A stretch of 44,689 nt of DNA from contig JAEPNQ010000023.1 of assembly GCA_017643305.1 (NCBI GenBank), forward strand, positions 1 to 44,689. The letters run 5' to 3'. Both the position numbers and the translations under genes were made by a program. The DNA comes from Marinibacterium sp. (GTDB lineage Bacteria; Pseudomonadota; Alphaproteobacteria; Rhodobacterales; Rhodobacteraceae). Below the pieces are notes generated by a model. It made no database searches. It saw nothing but the letters and a program-made list of their open reading frames with translations, and was not told the origin of the DNA. Below are positions 25,894 through 35,042 of the stretch, one piece after another; position 1 is the first letter of the stretch, and every line of letters begins with the position of its first letter.

Positions 25894-27989
25894 CCGCGTT
25901 TGACCGTTTCCTGATGGTAGACTGGTCCGGTGGCAATGATCGCGGACCGGCGCCCAAGGCGGACGCGATCTGGACCTGCGTGGCGGGGAAAGCGCCGGAG
26001 TATCATCGCAACCGGCAGGAGGTGGAGGCGTGGCTGGCAGCGCAGATCACCGATGCGCTGGAGTCAGGCCAGCGACTATGCATTGGGTTCGATTTTCCCT
26101 TTGGCTATCCAACGGGATTTGCACATGCCGTCACAGGCTCGGATGATCCGCTGGTGCTGTGGGATTGGCTGGAAGTGCGGATTGAAGACGCGCCCAAGGC
26201 AAACAACCGGTTCGATGTGGCAGCAGAGATCAATCGCAGCCTGGGCACAAACGGGCCGTTCTGGGGCAACGGGCTTGCGCGTAATGTTCTCGGTCTGCCA
26301 CGCAGGATGGAGGGGTATGAAAACCCCTTTGCCGCGCACCGTCAGGTCGAAATGGAAACGCCGGGTGCCTTTACCTGCTGGCAACTGGCCGGGGCGGGCG
26401 CGGTTGGCAGTCAGGTACTGATGGGGCTACCTGTGCTGGCCCGGTTGCGGCGGCGGTTCGCGGGGCAGGTCGCGGTCTGGCCGTTTCAGCCGTTGGAGAC
26501 CCCGGTTGCTTTCGTCGAAATCTGGCCTTCGCTTCTGGCGGATCAGGTCAAGGCCGAGATGGCCTTACGTCAGGCCCCGATCAAGGACGCGGTGCAGGTG
26601 GAACTGGTAGCGCAGGCATTAGCCGGACTGTCAGTGGTGCAACTGGCGCAGTTGCTGGACGTGGACGCGCCGGAGGAAGGCTGGATACTGGGTAGTGGGC
26701 GGGCCGACATGTTGGCCGCCGCGGTGAGCGGCCCCAAACCGCCGCCGCTGCGCAATGACTGTTTTGCCCTGCCGCCCGGCGTGGAATGGACGCCGGTGGA
26801 ACAGGCCCTTTCGTTGCTGCAAGCGGGTATGCGGCCGGTCACCGGGTCCGAATGGACGGGGCTGGCGCAGCTCACGGGCTGTGTTCTGGCTGCGCCGGTG
26901 ATCGCCAAACGCGCGAACCCGCCGCAGGCCAACACGGCGGTCGATGGCTATGGCTTTGCCGGGCCCGCGCCCGAGGGGCTGAATCGCTTGCCGCTGCAGT
27001 TTGGGCGCGCTGCGGCGGGTGTGCCCTATGATGGTGTGCTGGAACCTGGCCACGCGCTGCGCATCCTGACCGGGGCCGCGTTGCCAGGTGGGGTGGATAC
27101 AGTGGTGCTGGACGAAGACACCTCCGTCGATCCCGGGCAGGCTATTGCATTTCACGGACCTTTGCGGCGTGGAGCCAATACCCGTAACGCCGGCGAAGAT
27201 GTGGCCGCGGGCGATACCATCCTGCCCGCCGGGCGCCGTTTGACCCCTGCTGATCTGGCGCTGCTGGCAGCAACCGGGCATGACGGTGCCGAGGTGCGCA
27301 AGCCCCTTCGTGTGGCGGTCCTGTCCACTGGGGACGAAGTCGTTGAACCTGGGGCAGAGGCCGGTCCTGGCGCAATCTACGACGCTAATCGACCAATGCT
27401 GATGGCGATGGTCCGCGCCTTCGGGCTGGAGCCGGTGGATATGGGGCGCGTGGAAGACAACCGTTTTGCGTTGCAGGACCGTTTGAACGAGGCCGCCGCG
27501 CAGGCGGATGCGATCTTGACCAGCGGCGGTGCGTCGGCGGGGGATGAAGACCACGTATCAGCCTTGCTGCGCGATGCAGGTGCAATGCAGGAATGGCGGA
27601 TTGCCGTGAAACCGGGCCGCCCGTTGGCATTGGGCCTGTGGCAGGGCATGCCGGTATTTGGTCTGCCCGGCAACCCGGTGGCAGCTATGGTCTGCACGCT
27701 GATCTTCGCGCGTCCGGCTTTGCTGCGGCTGGCAGGGTGTGACTGGTCCGATCCGCAGGCGTTTGACGTGCCCGCCGCGTTTGAGAAGCGCAAGAAGCCC
27801 GGCCGCCGCGAGTACCTGCGCGCCCGCATTCGGGAAGGCCGGGCCGAGGTGTTCCACTCCGAAGGCTCGGGCCGCATCAGTGGGCTGTCCTGGGCCGAAG
27901 GGTTGGTGGAGCTACCGGATGGGGAGCTGCACGTGCGTCCGGGCGACCCAGTCCGCTACATCCCGTTTGGGAGTTTTGGGTGGGGGTGA
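25890..27989 (+). CDS. MoeA molybdopterin molybdenumtransferase fused to an N-terminal RNase H-like domain
   Basis: A 699-residue two-domain protein. Residues about 292-699 are a full-length MoeA, which inserts molybdate into adenylylated molybdopterin: PQANTAVDGYGFA, the ILTGAALPGGVDTVVLDED block, ILTSGGASAGDEDHV, the VKPGRPLALG and PVFGLPGNPVAAMV motifs. Residues 1-290 form an extra domain beginning FLMVDWSGGNDRGPAPKADA, with CIGFDFPFGYP near 65 and EIWPSLLAD near 210. This spacing of acidic motifs recalls DUF429-type RNase H-fold proteins; the assignment is an inference. It starts with GTG overlapping the mobB stop. The fusion is uninterrupted, with no internal ribosome-binding site noticed at the junction. 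Confidence 0.88.
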   Translation: MTAFDRFLMVDWSGGNDRGPAPKADAIWTCVAGKAPEYHRNRQEVEAWLAAQITDALESGQRLCIGFDFPFGYPTGFAHAVTGSDDPLVLWDWLEVRIEDAPKANNRFDVAAEINRSLGTNGPFWGNGLARNVLGLPRRMEGYENPFAAHRQVEMETPGAFTCWQLAGAGAVGSQVLMGLPVLARLRRRFAGQVAVWPFQPLETPVAFVEIWPSLLADQVKAEMALRQAPIKDAVQVELVAQALAGLSVVQLAQLLDVDAPEEGWILGSGRADMLAAAVSGPKPPPLRNDCFALPPGVEWTPVEQALSLLQAGMRPVTGSEWTGLAQLTGCVLAAPVIAKRANPPQANTAVDGYGFAGPAPEGLNRLPLQFGRAAAGVPYDGVLEPGHALRILTGAALPGGVDTVVLDEDTSVDPGQAIAFHGPLRRGANTRNAGEDVAAGDTILPAGRRLTPADLALLAATGHDGAEVRKPLRVAVLSTGDEVVEPGAEAGPGAIYDANRPMLMAMVRAFGLEPVDMGRVEDNRFALQDRLNEAAAQADAILTSGGASAGDEDHVSALLRDAGAMQEWRIAVKPGRPLALGLWQGMPVFGLPGNPVAAMVCTLIFARPALLRLAGCDWSDPQAFDVPAAFEKRKKPGRREYLRARIREGRAEVFHSEGSGRISGLSWAEGLVELPDGELHVRPGDPVRYIPFGSFGWG

Positions 27990-28064
27990 ACGGAAGCTTT
28001 GAAAGTTTCCAGCCCGATCTCTTTCAAAGAAATTGGCGCAGCCTGGAGACTGGGTTCGTCTGGT

Positions 28065-29084
28065 CTAACTAAACGTACCGGTCACTCTGCCCAACAGCAT
28101 GAACGCCCGCGCAGTGCGTGTGTCGCTAAGCGCGGTCAGTTCCGAATCGGTGGCTGTCTTTTCGAACTCGATCAGCATGCCGTCGAACTTGCGCAGAAAA
28201 TGATGCGCGGCATCGCGAAAGATCGGGTCCTGTTTCATGCGTGTGGCAGTCAGGGCCAGCGAAGACCGGTCGCGGATGCCCCCGAGCGCGGCCACCCCAC
28301 GACCCCGCGCCCCAGCGGCAAACTGTCGCCAGACCTCGGGCCGGGCCAGATCTGGGCGGAGGTCATCCATGTAGATGCCATCCTGGCTGAGCAAGGTCAG
28401 AACATCCTGCGCGGCATTGATCAACTGTGCCGACTGGCGGTCTTTCAGCGCCCGGCGTAGGGCAGCAAACCCGGCTTCGTCCTCGACTGTTTCGGGGAAA
28501 TGCAGGGCGCGGATAAGATCTTCGGACGATAGTGGCGGGGCTAAAGTTTCTGCGGGCGTGCCCAGTTCCAATGAGCCCTGATCTTCGGTCGTAGGGTCCT
28601 GTTCCTGGGGCGCGAGTGGTGTCCGGCTGACATCGCGTCGCGTCTGGAACGTGGCCAGCGCGGTTTCGGTCTTGCGCGTCACCTCGGCAATTTCATCGAG
28701 CTTCTTGCTGACCAGCGGCGCGGGGCCGATCACCGTGCGCTGTGATTGCATGACATAAGCGTGGCGAATGGCGTCGATCGCTGCCTGTAGGCGCTGGCTT
28801 TCCTCCCGCATAACGCAGCTGGACCTGGCGGCGGTGGCAGCGACCCAGATCATCGCGACCGGCATGAAGATCGCCAGCATGGCGCCGACGAACCGTAGCC
28901 CGTCGGTGTTTTCCGTCGCACTGTCGGGCATCGTAATGAAATAGGTCAGCGACAGGCCCAGCCAGATCACGGTCAGCGCGACAGCGGCAATTTCGATGCC
29001 TGTCACGGACGCGCGTTTGGGCCGGTCATAAATCCCCAGAGGGGTTGGACCAGCCGTTTGGTTTTCTTGTTGGGTGTCAGCCAT
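28065..29084 (-). CDS. Hypothetical two-helix membrane protein
   Basis: A 339-residue protein I cannot assign to a named family. Residues about 30-52 and 66-86 are two hydrophobic helices (IAAVALTVIWLGLSLTYFI; FVGAMLAIFMPVAMIWVAAT). A probable coiled coil follows (REESQRLQAAIDAIRHAYVMQ to LDEIAEVTRKTETALATF), then an acidic Pro/Glu linker and a helical C-terminal domain with FAALRRALKDRQSAQLINAAQDVL and FRDAAHHFLRKFDGMLIEFE. It lies 9 nt downstream of greA on the same strand, so it is probably transcribed with it. Confidence 0.72.
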   Translation of the reverse strand: MADTQQENQTAGPTPLGIYDRPKRASVTGIEIAAVALTVIWLGLSLTYFITMPDSATENTDGLRFVGAMLAIFMPVAMIWVAATAARSSCVMREESQRLQAAIDAIRHAYVMQSQRTVIGPAPLVSKKLDEIAEVTRKTETALATFQTRRDVSRTPLAPQEQDPTTEDQGSLELGTPAETLAPPLSSEDLIRALHFPETVEDEAGFAALRRALKDRQSAQLINAAQDVLTLLSQDGIYMDDLRPDLARPEVWRQFAAGARGRGVAALGGIRDRSSLALTATRMKQDPIFRDAAHHFLRKFDGMLIEFEKTATDSELTALSDTRTARAFMLLGRVTGTFS

Positions 29085-29093
29085 GATGCACCG

Positions 29094-29564
29094 TCACGAA
29101 TAGACGATTTTCAGAACCTCGTAGGATTTTTCCCCGCCGGGTGTTTGAACTTCTACGCTGTCGCCTTCGTCTTTACCAATCAATGCGCGGGCAATAGGTG
29201 ATTTGATGTTTAAAAGACCTTTTTCGATGTCGGCTTCGTGTTCGCCGACGATCTGCCAGGTCTTTTCTTCGTCGGTGTCTTCGTCGACCAGCGTGACCGT
29301 TGCGCCGAATTTAATCGTGCCGGACAGGGTGGCGGGGTTGATCACCTCGGACAGGGACAAAACGCCTTCGAGTTCCTTAATGCGGCCTTCGATGAAGGAC
29401 TGTTTTTCACGGGCGGAATGATATTCGGCATTTTCGGACAGGTCGCCATGTTCACGCGCTTCCGCGATCGCGCGAATGATGGCCGGGCGTTCCTCGCTTT
29501 TCAGGTGCTTCAATTCCGTTTCCAGCGCAGTGTGACCGGCCGGGGTCATCGGGATTTTGTCCAT
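29094..29564 (-). CDS. greA: Transcription elongation factor GreA
   Basis: A 156-residue factor that rescues backtracked RNA polymerase by stimulating transcript cleavage. The N-terminal coiled coil ([22 protein letters not shown]) carries the acidic tip in [24 protein letters not shown], with the functional D and E in the loop, and the C-terminal FKBP-like domain has [11 protein letters not shown], then [19 protein letters not shown]. Length is normal for the family. Confidence 0.96.
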   Translation of the reverse strand: MDKIPMTPAGHTALETELKHLKSEERPAIIRAIAEAREHGDLSENAEYHSAREKQSFIEGRIKELEGVLSLSEVINPATLSGTIKFGATVTLVDEDTDEEKTWQIVGEHEADIEKGLLNIKSPIARALIGKDEGDSVEVQTPGGEKSYEVLKIVYS

Positions 29565-29658
29565 TGGTCTTCAGGTCCACGCGTCTTTTGCCCCTATGCG
29601 GGGTGCGAATGTCAATTCGAAATACCTGAACGAATCTGGAGACAGAAGCAAGCACCAG

Positions 29659-29691
29659 ATGCCCAGTGCCGCAGGGGTCGGCACCGGGCAT
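29659..29691. terminator. Hairpin between VOC gene and greA
   Basis: ATGCCCAGTGCCG (29659-29671) pairs with CGGCACCGGGCAT (29679-29691), 12 of 13 positions, loop of 7 nt. It lies 12 nt past the VOC stop on the minus strand, in the 139-nt gap before greA. There is no strong U-tract on either strand, so it may be an attenuator or weak terminator. Confidence 0.5.
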
Positions 29692-29703
29692 ATTCTGCTA
29701 TTT

Positions 29704-30084
29704 CTAGGCGTATTGTACGACTTCGTATTCAATCTGATCCGCGTCGTGGAAATAGAACCGGCGGCCGGGCTCGTAATTAGCATGGGAATGGGTGGTGAAC
29801 CCGGCTGATTTGACCCGGTCTTCGATGGCGTCAAGATCGTCGACGGTGATCCCGATATGGTTCAGCCCGTTGACCGTAGAGTAGTTGGTGGATGGGTTCG
29901 CGTCGACCGATTCGGGCTGGTAGATCGCCACGTAGTCGCCATCGGAGCCCACATGCATGGAGAAACCATTGTGAATAGAGGGCCCTTCCCACCGGACCTT
30001 CCATCCGAAAACATCGCACAGCCAAGCTGCTGTCTTGCGGGCGTCCCTAACAGTGTAATTCACGTGTTCCAATTGAGCTGGCAT
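29704..30084 (-). CDS. VOC family (glyoxalase/dioxygenase-fold) protein
   Basis: A 126-residue vicinal-oxygen-chelate protein with paired beta-alpha-beta-beta-beta modules. LEHVNYTVRDARKTAAWLCDVFGWKVRWEG starts the first, GLNHIGITVDDLDAIEDRVKSAGF the second, and HDADQIEYEVVQYA ends it. Candidate metal ligands are the first His in EHVNYTV, the His in LNHIGI and the Glu in EYEVV. The reaction is unknown. It sits 106 nt downstream of the EthD gene on the same strand. Confidence 0.85.
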   Translation of the reverse strand: MPAQLEHVNYTVRDARKTAAWLCDVFGWKVRWEGPSIHNGFSMHVGSDGDYVAIYQPESVDANPSTNYSTVNGLNHIGITVDDLDAIEDRVKSAGFTTHSHANYEPGRRFYFHDADQIEYEVVQYA

Positions 30085-30190
30085 CGCTGCCTACTTTCGC
30101 TTTCAGGATTTCACGGGATCTATCCAGCGGTGATTGATGGTGGCGATGAACCGTCGAGCGATCCGCCGCCACCGTTTTGAACGCAGTGTT

Positions 30191-30499
30191 TCAGGCGACC
30201 ACTTCGCCGAACAGGACCGTAGGCTTAGCGTTGTAGAAATTTGGGATGTCGCCCACCACTGGGCCTGATTTGGCCAAAGCAGCGTTCATCGCAGCCTGAT
30301 CCGCAAAGACGATCGCCGCCACCGCATGGATCGAAGGCGGCACATCCGGCCCACCGGCAACGCCCTTGGTCACGACAGTGCTGTCGATATGTTCGCCCAT
30401 ATGTTCCCCAACCAGCCCCATATGGGTGCTGAGGTAGTAATCATAATCAAACCTGGTTTCGTCGGTGATCGGATAGATTACCTGCATGGAAACGGCCAT
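30191..30499 (-). CDS. EthD domain protein
   Basis: A 102-residue single-domain ferredoxin-like-fold protein. EthD-family features: MQVIYPITDETRFDYDYYLSTHMGLV at the N-terminus (the D-Y-Y-x3-H pattern) and IHAVAAIVFADQAAMNAAL later. EthD was first found near ethyl tert-butyl ether degradation genes, but the family is broad and no substrate is implied. TTCTCCCTCC on the plus strand (GGAGGGAGAA in the sense direction) is a strong ribosome-binding site just upstream. Confidence 0.85.
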   Translation of the reverse strand: MAVSMQVIYPITDETRFDYDYYLSTHMGLVGEHMGEHIDSTVVTKGVAGGPDVPPSIHAVAAIVFADQAAMNAALAKSGPVVGDIPNFYNAKPTVLFGEVVA

Positions 30500-30708
30500 T
30501 TCTCCCTCCTCCGGGTTTGGCGGCAGCGCCGCAGGGCGACCTTAACTGAATTACATGCGCCAGCGGTGATGTTTTTTTGCCTTTTCATACTTTGCAATTC
30601 TGCAGTGCGGCCCTGTGACGCTCAGTTGCAATTGACCTATGGATGGCACACCGGCTAATCAGCCGCGAAAGAATATTGCGCACAGGCTACAGCAACAAGG
30701 AGCGCCAA

Positions 30709-32346
30709 ATGGCCGAGATTGAACGCGAATCGATGGAGTATGATGTCGTTATCGTCGGCGCCGGTCCTGCTGGGCTGTCGGCAGCGATCCGGCTCAAGCA
30801 AATGGATACGGACCTGAACGTCGTTGTTCTGGAAAAAGGGTCCGAAGTTGGTGCGCACATCTTGTCCGGTGCGGTGCTGGATCCGTCCGGGCTCGACGCG
30901 TTGATACCAGACTGGAAAGACAAAGGCGCACCGGTGACTGTGCCGGTGAAGGAAGACAACTTCTATGTCCTGGGCGAAGCCGGGCAACTGCGCGTCCCCA
31001 ACTGGCCGATGCCGCCGCTTATGAACAACCACGGCAACTACATCGTCTCCATGGGCAATGTGTGCCGCTGGATGGCCGAACAGGCCGAAGAACTGGGGGT
31101 GGAAATCTTCCCCGGAATGGCCTGTTCCGAGCTGGTCTATGGCGACAATGGCGAAGTCAAAGGCGTGGTCGCCGGTGTCTTTGGTCTTGAAGCTGACGGC
31201 TCCATCGGGCCGAACACCGAACCAGGGATGGAGCTTCACGGCAAATACGTGTTCCTGTCCGAAGGTGTGCGTGGTTCGCTGGCCAAGGAAGTCATCGCGA
31301 AATACGACTTGCAGGCTGGTAAGGAGCCGCAGAAATATGGCGTTGGGATGAAAGAAATCTGGGAAATCGACCAGGAGAAGCATCGCGAAGGCACTGTCAC
31401 CCACACGATGGGCTGGCCGCTGGGGTCGAATGCGGGCGGTGGGTCTTTCATCTACCACCTCGACAACAACCAGGTGTATGTGGGTTTCGTGGTGCACCTG
31501 AACTATAAGAACCCGTACCTGTTCCCCTACATGGAATTCCAGCGTTTCAAGCATCACCCTATGGTGGCCGAGCTGCTGAAGGGCGGCAAACGCGTGGCCT
31601 ACGGCGCACGGGCGATCACTGAAGGTGGGTATCAGTCCATGCCCAAGATGGTTGCGCCCGGCGTGGCATTGCTGGGCTGTTCGGTAGGCATGGTCAACGT
31701 GCCGCGCATCAAGGGCAACCACAATGCGATGCTGTCGGGTAAGGCCGCAGCCGAAGCTGCCTATGACGCCATCAAGGCTGAGCGATCCGGTGATGAGCTG
31801 ACCTCCTACGAAGAAGAGGTGCGTTCCGGCCCCATTGGCAAGGATCTGAAAAAGGTCCGCAACGTCAAACCGATGTGGTCTAAGTGGGGTCTGATGCCGT
31901 CGCTGGCGCTAGGCGGGCTCGACATGTGGACGAACAACCTGTTTGGCCTGTCGCTGTTCGGCACGCTGCGCCATGGCAAAACCGACGCCGCCGCCACCGA
32001 AAGTGCCAACAAGCACAAACCCATCGACTATCCCAAGCCTGATGGCACGCTGAGCTTTGACCGGCTGACCAACGTGTCCTTCTCAATGACAAACCATGAG
32101 GAAAGCCAGCCCGCACACCTGCATTTGGCGGATCTGGATGTACCGATAAAGGTCAACATGCCGAAATATGCAGAACCGGCGCAGCGGTATTGTCCGGCAG
32201 GCGTGTACGAGGTGGTGGACGACAAGTTCGTGATCAACTTCCAGAACTGCGTGCACTGCAAGACATGTGACATCAAGGACCCCAGTCAGAATATCACCTG
32301 GGTCACGCCACAGGGCGGCGACGGGCCGAACTACCCGAATATGTAA
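30709..32346 (+). CDS. Electron transfer flavoprotein-ubiquinone oxidoreductase
   Basis: A 545-residue inner-membrane-associated flavoprotein that passes electrons from reduced ETF (fed by acyl-CoA dehydrogenases and related enzymes) to ubiquinone. The N-terminal FAD site is VVIVGAGPAGLSAAIRL with VVVLEKGSEVGAHILSG. The C-terminal 4Fe-4S ligands are C495, C514, C517 and C520 (CPAGVYE...CVHCKTC), followed by the conserved ITWVTPQGGDGPNYPNM end. ATG 30709 follows AAGGAG at 8 nt; an upstream in-frame start lacks support. It is terminated by the hairpin at 32373-32398. Confidence 0.96.
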   Translation: MAEIERESMEYDVVIVGAGPAGLSAAIRLKQMDTDLNVVVLEKGSEVGAHILSGAVLDPSGLDALIPDWKDKGAPVTVPVKEDNFYVLGEAGQLRVPNWPMPPLMNNHGNYIVSMGNVCRWMAEQAEELGVEIFPGMACSELVYGDNGEVKGVVAGVFGLEADGSIGPNTEPGMELHGKYVFLSEGVRGSLAKEVIAKYDLQAGKEPQKYGVGMKEIWEIDQEKHREGTVTHTMGWPLGSNAGGGSFIYHLDNNQVYVGFVVHLNYKNPYLFPYMEFQRFKHHPMVAELLKGGKRVAYGARAITEGGYQSMPKMVAPGVALLGCSVGMVNVPRIKGNHNAMLSGKAAAEAAYDAIKAERSGDELTSYEEEVRSGPIGKDLKKVRNVKPMWSKWGLMPSLALGGLDMWTNNLFGLSLFGTLRHGKTDAAATESANKHKPIDYPKPDGTLSFDRLTNVSFSMTNHEESQPAHLHLADLDVPIKVNMPKYAEPAQRYCPAGVYEVVDDKFVINFQNCVHCKTCDIKDPSQNITWVTPQGGDGPNYPNM

Positions 32347-32370
32347 ACTTTGCCTGAACGATCCGTGTGA

Positions 32371-32402
32371 AGGGCCCCTGCGCCATTGCGCAGGGGCCTT
32401 TT
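32371..32402 (+). terminator. Rho-independent terminator after ETF-QO
   Basis: A perfect 11-bp stem GGCCCCTGCGC (32373-32383) / GCGCAGGGGCC (32388-32398), CATT loop, followed by TTTT. It lies 25 nt after the ETF-QO stop and separates that gene from the TPR gene. It also argues against starting the TPR gene at 32386, which would lie inside the hairpin. Confidence 0.9.
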
Positions 32403-32445
32403 AGCGCTTAGCCTTCTGGGCAAACCGAAAAAGGGCAGATCACTG

Positions 32446-34164
32446 GTGAATTCCATCATTCGCAAAGCGGCGCTGGCCGTATGTCTTGCGGGGCTGACGG
32501 TCCCCTCCGTGACCCTGGCTGACAGCACCGCCGCAGGGGCCTATCTTGCCGGTCGGCAAGCGGCTGTTTATGCAAGCGATTTTGAGGTTGTAGCGCGGTA
32601 TCATACGCAGGCCCTACAGCGGGACAAGAACAACCCGGACCTGATGGAAAGCGTGGTTCAGGCGCAGCTGTCGCTGGGTCGAATCGACCGGGCGCTGCCC
32701 ATTGCCCAGCTGATGGTGGAACAGGACCTGCGCAGCCAGGTTGCCAACATGGTGCTGACGGCGGATCAGATCAAAAACAGCCGGTTCGATCGGATCCTAG
32801 CACGGGATCTGGAGGCTGACGGCATTGGCCCGCTGGTTGATGGTCTGCTGGATGCCTGGGCCTATCTGGGTACGGACGACATCGATGCCGCGATGGCCAA
32901 GTTCGATGAGGTGTCCGGCCAGAGCGGCCTTCGCGGGTTCGCGATGTACCACAAGGCGCTGGCGTTGGGACAGACTGGGTCCTATGCCGAGGCCGAAGCG
33001 GTGTTCCAGTCCATTGGCGGTGGTCCGATGACCCGCCGGGGGGCGTTGGCCCGGGTGGAAATCTTGTCGCAGCTGGGCCGCAACAGCGAAGCACTGGAAA
33101 TGATGGCCACAACTTTTGGCGCAGGGTTTGACCCGAGCCTGACCAGCGTGGCCGACCGGCTGGCATCAAGGCAACGTTTGCCATTCACCCATGTCACTTC
33201 GGTGTCCGATGGCATGGCCGAAGTGTTCTTTTCCGTCGGCGCGGCGCTGAACGGTGAAGCCTCGGATGAGTACGCGCTGATTTATGCGCGTGTTGCGACC
33301 TATCTGCGGCCCGATCACATTGACGCGCTGCTTCTCAGCGCCGATCTACTGGATGAACTGGGTCAGTACGACCTGGCCGTTACGACCTACAAGCTGGTCC
33401 CGCCCAGCAGCCCCGACCACCACGCTGCCGAACTGGGCCGGGCTGAGGCGCTGCGCCGCGCGGCCAAGCCCGATGCGGCCATCGAGGTGCTGGAACGGCT
33501 GGCTCTGGATTACCCGACGCTGCCACTGGTGCATTCGTCGCTGGGCGATCTGTTCCGCCAGCAAGAACGGTACGAAGAAGCCGCCAGCGCCTATGACCGC
33601 GCTCTGCAGTTCACCGAAGAAGGTGCGCCGTCGCAATGGTTCCTTCTCTATGCGCGTGGTATTGCCCATGAACGGCTGGATGACTGGCCTGCGGCTGAGG
33701 CCGATTTCCGCAAGGCACTGAAATTGCGCCCGGACCAACCGCAGGTTCTGAACTATCTTGGATATTCGCTGGTCGAAAAACAGATCAAGCTGGACGAAGC
33801 GCTGGAGATGATCGAACGCGCTGTCGCCGCCCGGCCCGAAAGCGGCTATATCGTCGATAGTCTTGGCTGGGTGCTATATCGCCTCGGCCGGTATGAAGAG
33901 GCAGTAGGCCACATGGAAACGGCGGTGGAACTGATGCCAGTGGACCCGGTGGTGAACGACCATCTGGGCGATGTGTACTGGGCCGTGGGCCGCAAGCGCG
34001 AAGCCGAATTCCAATGGAAACGCGCGCTGAGCGTCATCGATCCTGACGACACTGACGGAGAGGCCGACCCTGAGCGCATTCGCCGCAAGCTGCAGGTCGG
34101 GCTGGACGACGTGCTGGCTGAAGAGGGTGCGCCGCCTTTGAAGGTCGCCAATGGTGACGACTGA
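32446..34164 (+). CDS. Exported tetratricopeptide repeat protein
   Basis: A 572-residue protein starting at GTG 32446 (VNSIIRKAALAVCLAGLTVPSVTLA, a signal peptide cut near LA-D). The rest is helical with TPR motifs, clearest between about residues 350 and 530: LPLVHSSLGDLFRQQERYEEAASAYDRAL, ARGIAHERLDDWPAAEADFRKALKLRPDQPQVLNYLGYSL and VNDHLGDVYWAVGRKREAEFQWKRAL. It probably serves as a periplasmic or outer-membrane scaffold; no partner can be named. Its last 14 bp overlap ispE, so translation is coupled, an arrangement I recall from other Rhodobacterales. Confidence 0.88.
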   Translation: MNSIIRKAALAVCLAGLTVPSVTLADSTAAGAYLAGRQAAVYASDFEVVARYHTQALQRDKNNPDLMESVVQAQLSLGRIDRALPIAQLMVEQDLRSQVANMVLTADQIKNSRFDRILARDLEADGIGPLVDGLLDAWAYLGTDDIDAAMAKFDEVSGQSGLRGFAMYHKALALGQTGSYAEAEAVFQSIGGGPMTRRGALARVEILSQLGRNSEALEMMATTFGAGFDPSLTSVADRLASRQRLPFTHVTSVSDGMAEVFFSVGAALNGEASDEYALIYARVATYLRPDHIDALLLSADLLDELGQYDLAVTTYKLVPPSSPDHHAAELGRAEALRRAAKPDAAIEVLERLALDYPTLPLVHSSLGDLFRQQERYEEAASAYDRALQFTEEGAPSQWFLLYARGIAHERLDDWPAAEADFRKALKLRPDQPQVLNYLGYSLVEKQIKLDEALEMIERAVAARPESGYIVDSLGWVLYRLGRYEEAVGHMETAVELMPVDPVVNDHLGDVYWAVGRKREAEFQWKRALSVIDPDDTDGEADPERIRRKLQVGLDDVLAEEGAPPLKVANGDD

Positions 34165-34972
34165 GGCCTTTGCCCCGGCTAAGATCAACCTGACACTGCA
34201 TGTCACCGGCCAGCGGTCGGATGGTTATCACCTGCTGGACAGCTACGTGGTGTTTGCCGATGTCGGCGATACGGTGCGAGTGACGCGTGCAGAGGAAATG
34301 GCGCTGACCGTGGTGGGCCCTTTTGCAGAGGGTGTGCCGTCGGATGAAACCAATCTGTGCTGGAAGGCGGCGGAGCGGTTCGGCCTGCCCGTGGCGATCG
34401 AGCTGGACAAGCAACTTCCCGCAGCAGCGGGTGTCGGTGGCGGGTCTTCGGACGCTGCAGCAGCGATCCGCGCGTTGGAGCAGATGTCAGGCCAACCCGT
34501 GCCATTTGACCCGATCGTGCTGGGGGCTGACGTACCGGTCTGTACTGTGGCGCACGCTGCCCATATGCAGGGCATCGGGGATTATGTGATGCCGCTGTTC
34601 ATGGAGCCTATGCACGCCGTTCTCGTCAATCCGGGCGTTCCAGTGCCAACAGGGGCGGTATTCGACGCGCTGGTTCGCAAAGCCAACCCTCCGATGGAGC
34701 CCTGGCCCGAGGACGGCGGCCCGGACACTGCAGTACGATGGCTGGGGCAGCAACGCAACGATCTGCAGGCGCCAGCAATCGCATTGCAGCCGGTGATCGG
34801 CGCGGTACTGGACGATCTGGCGAAACTGGTCGGCTGCCAGCTGGCCCGCATGTCGGGATCAGGCGCAACCTGCTTCGGTCTGTTCGAAAGCGAAACCGCC
34901 GCGGCAAACGGTGCCGCAACCCTGCGTGATGCACACCCCGGCTGGTGGGTGACCAACTGCCACCTGCGGTAG
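34151..34972 (+). CDS. ispE: 4-diphosphocytidyl-2-C-methyl-D-erythritol kinase
   Basis: A 273-residue GHMP kinase that phosphorylates CDP-ME in the MEP isoprenoid pathway. The N-terminal FAPAKINLTLHVTGQRSDGYHLLDS carries the conserved lysine and the DGYH motif. The ATP loop is PAAAGVGGGSSDAAAAIR (about 95-112) and the C-terminal glycine loop is ARMSGSGATCFGLF. It overlaps the TPR gene and faces the polyprenyl synthase gene, another isoprenoid step, across the three-hairpin element. Confidence 0.95.
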   Translation: MVTTEAFAPAKINLTLHVTGQRSDGYHLLDSYVVFADVGDTVRVTRAEEMALTVVGPFAEGVPSDETNLCWKAAERFGLPVAIELDKQLPAAAGVGGGSSDAAAAIRALEQMSGQPVPFDPIVLGADVPVCTVAHAAHMQGIGDYVMPLFMEPMHAVLVNPGVPVPTGAVFDALVRKANPPMEPWPEDGGPDTAVRWLGQQRNDLQAPAIALQPVIGAVLDDLAKLVGCQLARMSGSGATCFGLFESETAAANGAATLRDAHPGWWVTNCHLR

Positions 34973-35037
34973 TACAATTCGTCAACGAATTGAGCTGAAG
35001 TCGTTCACGACTTCAGTACGAATTGCCGACAATTCGC
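34973..35037. repeat. Three-hairpin intergenic element, copy A
   Basis: This fills almost the whole 70-nt gap between convergent ispE and the polyprenyl synthase gene. Hairpin 1: CAATTCGT/ACGAATTG (34975-34982/34985-34992), loop CA. Hairpin 2: CTGAAGTCGT/ACGACTTCAG (34995-35004/35007-35016), loop TC. Hairpin 3: CGAATTG/CAATTCG (35019-35025/35030-35036), loop CCGA. There is no U-tract. The same layout with identical spacing recurs at 43161-43229. The arms of hairpins 1 and 3 are the same heptamer pair, so they can also exchange partners. Confidence 0.85.
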
Positions 35038-35042
35038 ATTTC

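Noticed and set aside
28012-28064. Terminator or gene between moeA and the membrane-protein gene
   Set aside because: The short convergent gap shows no stem with a U-tract and no reading frame of interest.
32386-32445. Upstream start for the TPR protein
   Set aside because: It lies inside the rho-independent terminator hairpin and would place 20 charged residues before the signal peptide.
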